DNA of 32,920 nt. Origin: Sulfuritalea sp. (GTDB lineage Bacteria; Pseudomonadota; Gammaproteobacteria; Burkholderiales; Rhodocyclaceae). The notes below the pieces were generated by a model. It ran no database searches. It was not told where the DNA came from and was given only the letters and a program-made list of their open reading frames with translations. Each line of letters opens with the position of its first letter. The first letter of the stretch is position 1. Location: the NCBI GenBank assembly GCA_030247575.1, contig JAOTRV010000042.1:1-32920 (forward strand). The letters run 5' to 3'. Positions 32,919 to 32,920 of the stretch are shown here, piece after piece. A program made the translations under genes and the position numbers.

Positions 32919-32920
32919 TA

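Overview
The window is high-GC DNA, most consistent with a facultatively anaerobic, probably denitrifying betaproteobacterium of the Azoarcus / Aromatoleum / Sterolibacteriaceae sphere. That placement is inferred from gene content: the phenylacetyl-CoA oxidoreductase and phenylglyoxylate dehydrogenase genes (pad), a bzd-type ATP-dependent benzoyl-CoA reductase and the aerobic box genes all sit together. I saw no tRNA, rRNA, CRISPR array, phage gene or intact transposase.

Layout. 1-544 is a gene-poor edge with a repeat resembling an IS21-type end. 545-5736 (minus strand) reads paaX-like regulator, NDP-forming acyl-CoA synthetase, FlK-like thioesterase, then a membrane diguanylate cyclase. Diverging from it, 5912-17208 (plus strand) is fdhD, padBCD (molybdenum phenylacetyl-CoA oxidoreductase), padEFGHI (phenylglyoxylate dehydrogenase) and padJ (phenylacetate-CoA ligase). 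17300-22642 is a LivHMGF/K-type ABC importer whose second ATPase carries an N-terminal hemerythrin domain; a strong terminator closes it. 22860-28354 (minus strand) is boxR-boxC-boxB-boxA. 28676-32918 (plus strand) is bzdN-bzdO-bzdP-bzdQ, which runs to the window edge.

How it works together. Aromatic acids are probably imported by the Liv-type system. PadJ makes phenylacetyl-CoA, PadBCD oxidises the alpha-carbon to phenylglyoxylate, and PadEFGHI decarboxylates it oxidatively to benzoyl-CoA. Benzoyl-CoA then meets two opposed ring-attack systems on either side of one divergent promoter region: BoxAB epoxidation plus BoxC ring cleavage with oxygen, and BzdNOPQ reductive dearomatisation without it. 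A single BoxR/BzdR-type regulator and an FNR-like palindrome lie at that junction.

The most interesting points are the hemerythrin-LivF fusion with a possible internal start; the box/bzd junction; a GATAC-type motif repeated at both promoters flanking the PaaX-like gene; two places where inserted DNA between operon genes keeps ATGA start/stop coupling through a mini-ORF; a PadB N-terminal cluster motif that lacks one canonical cysteine next to an fdhD gene; and an acyl-CoA synthetase with a shortened, N-terminal ATP-grasp-like part.
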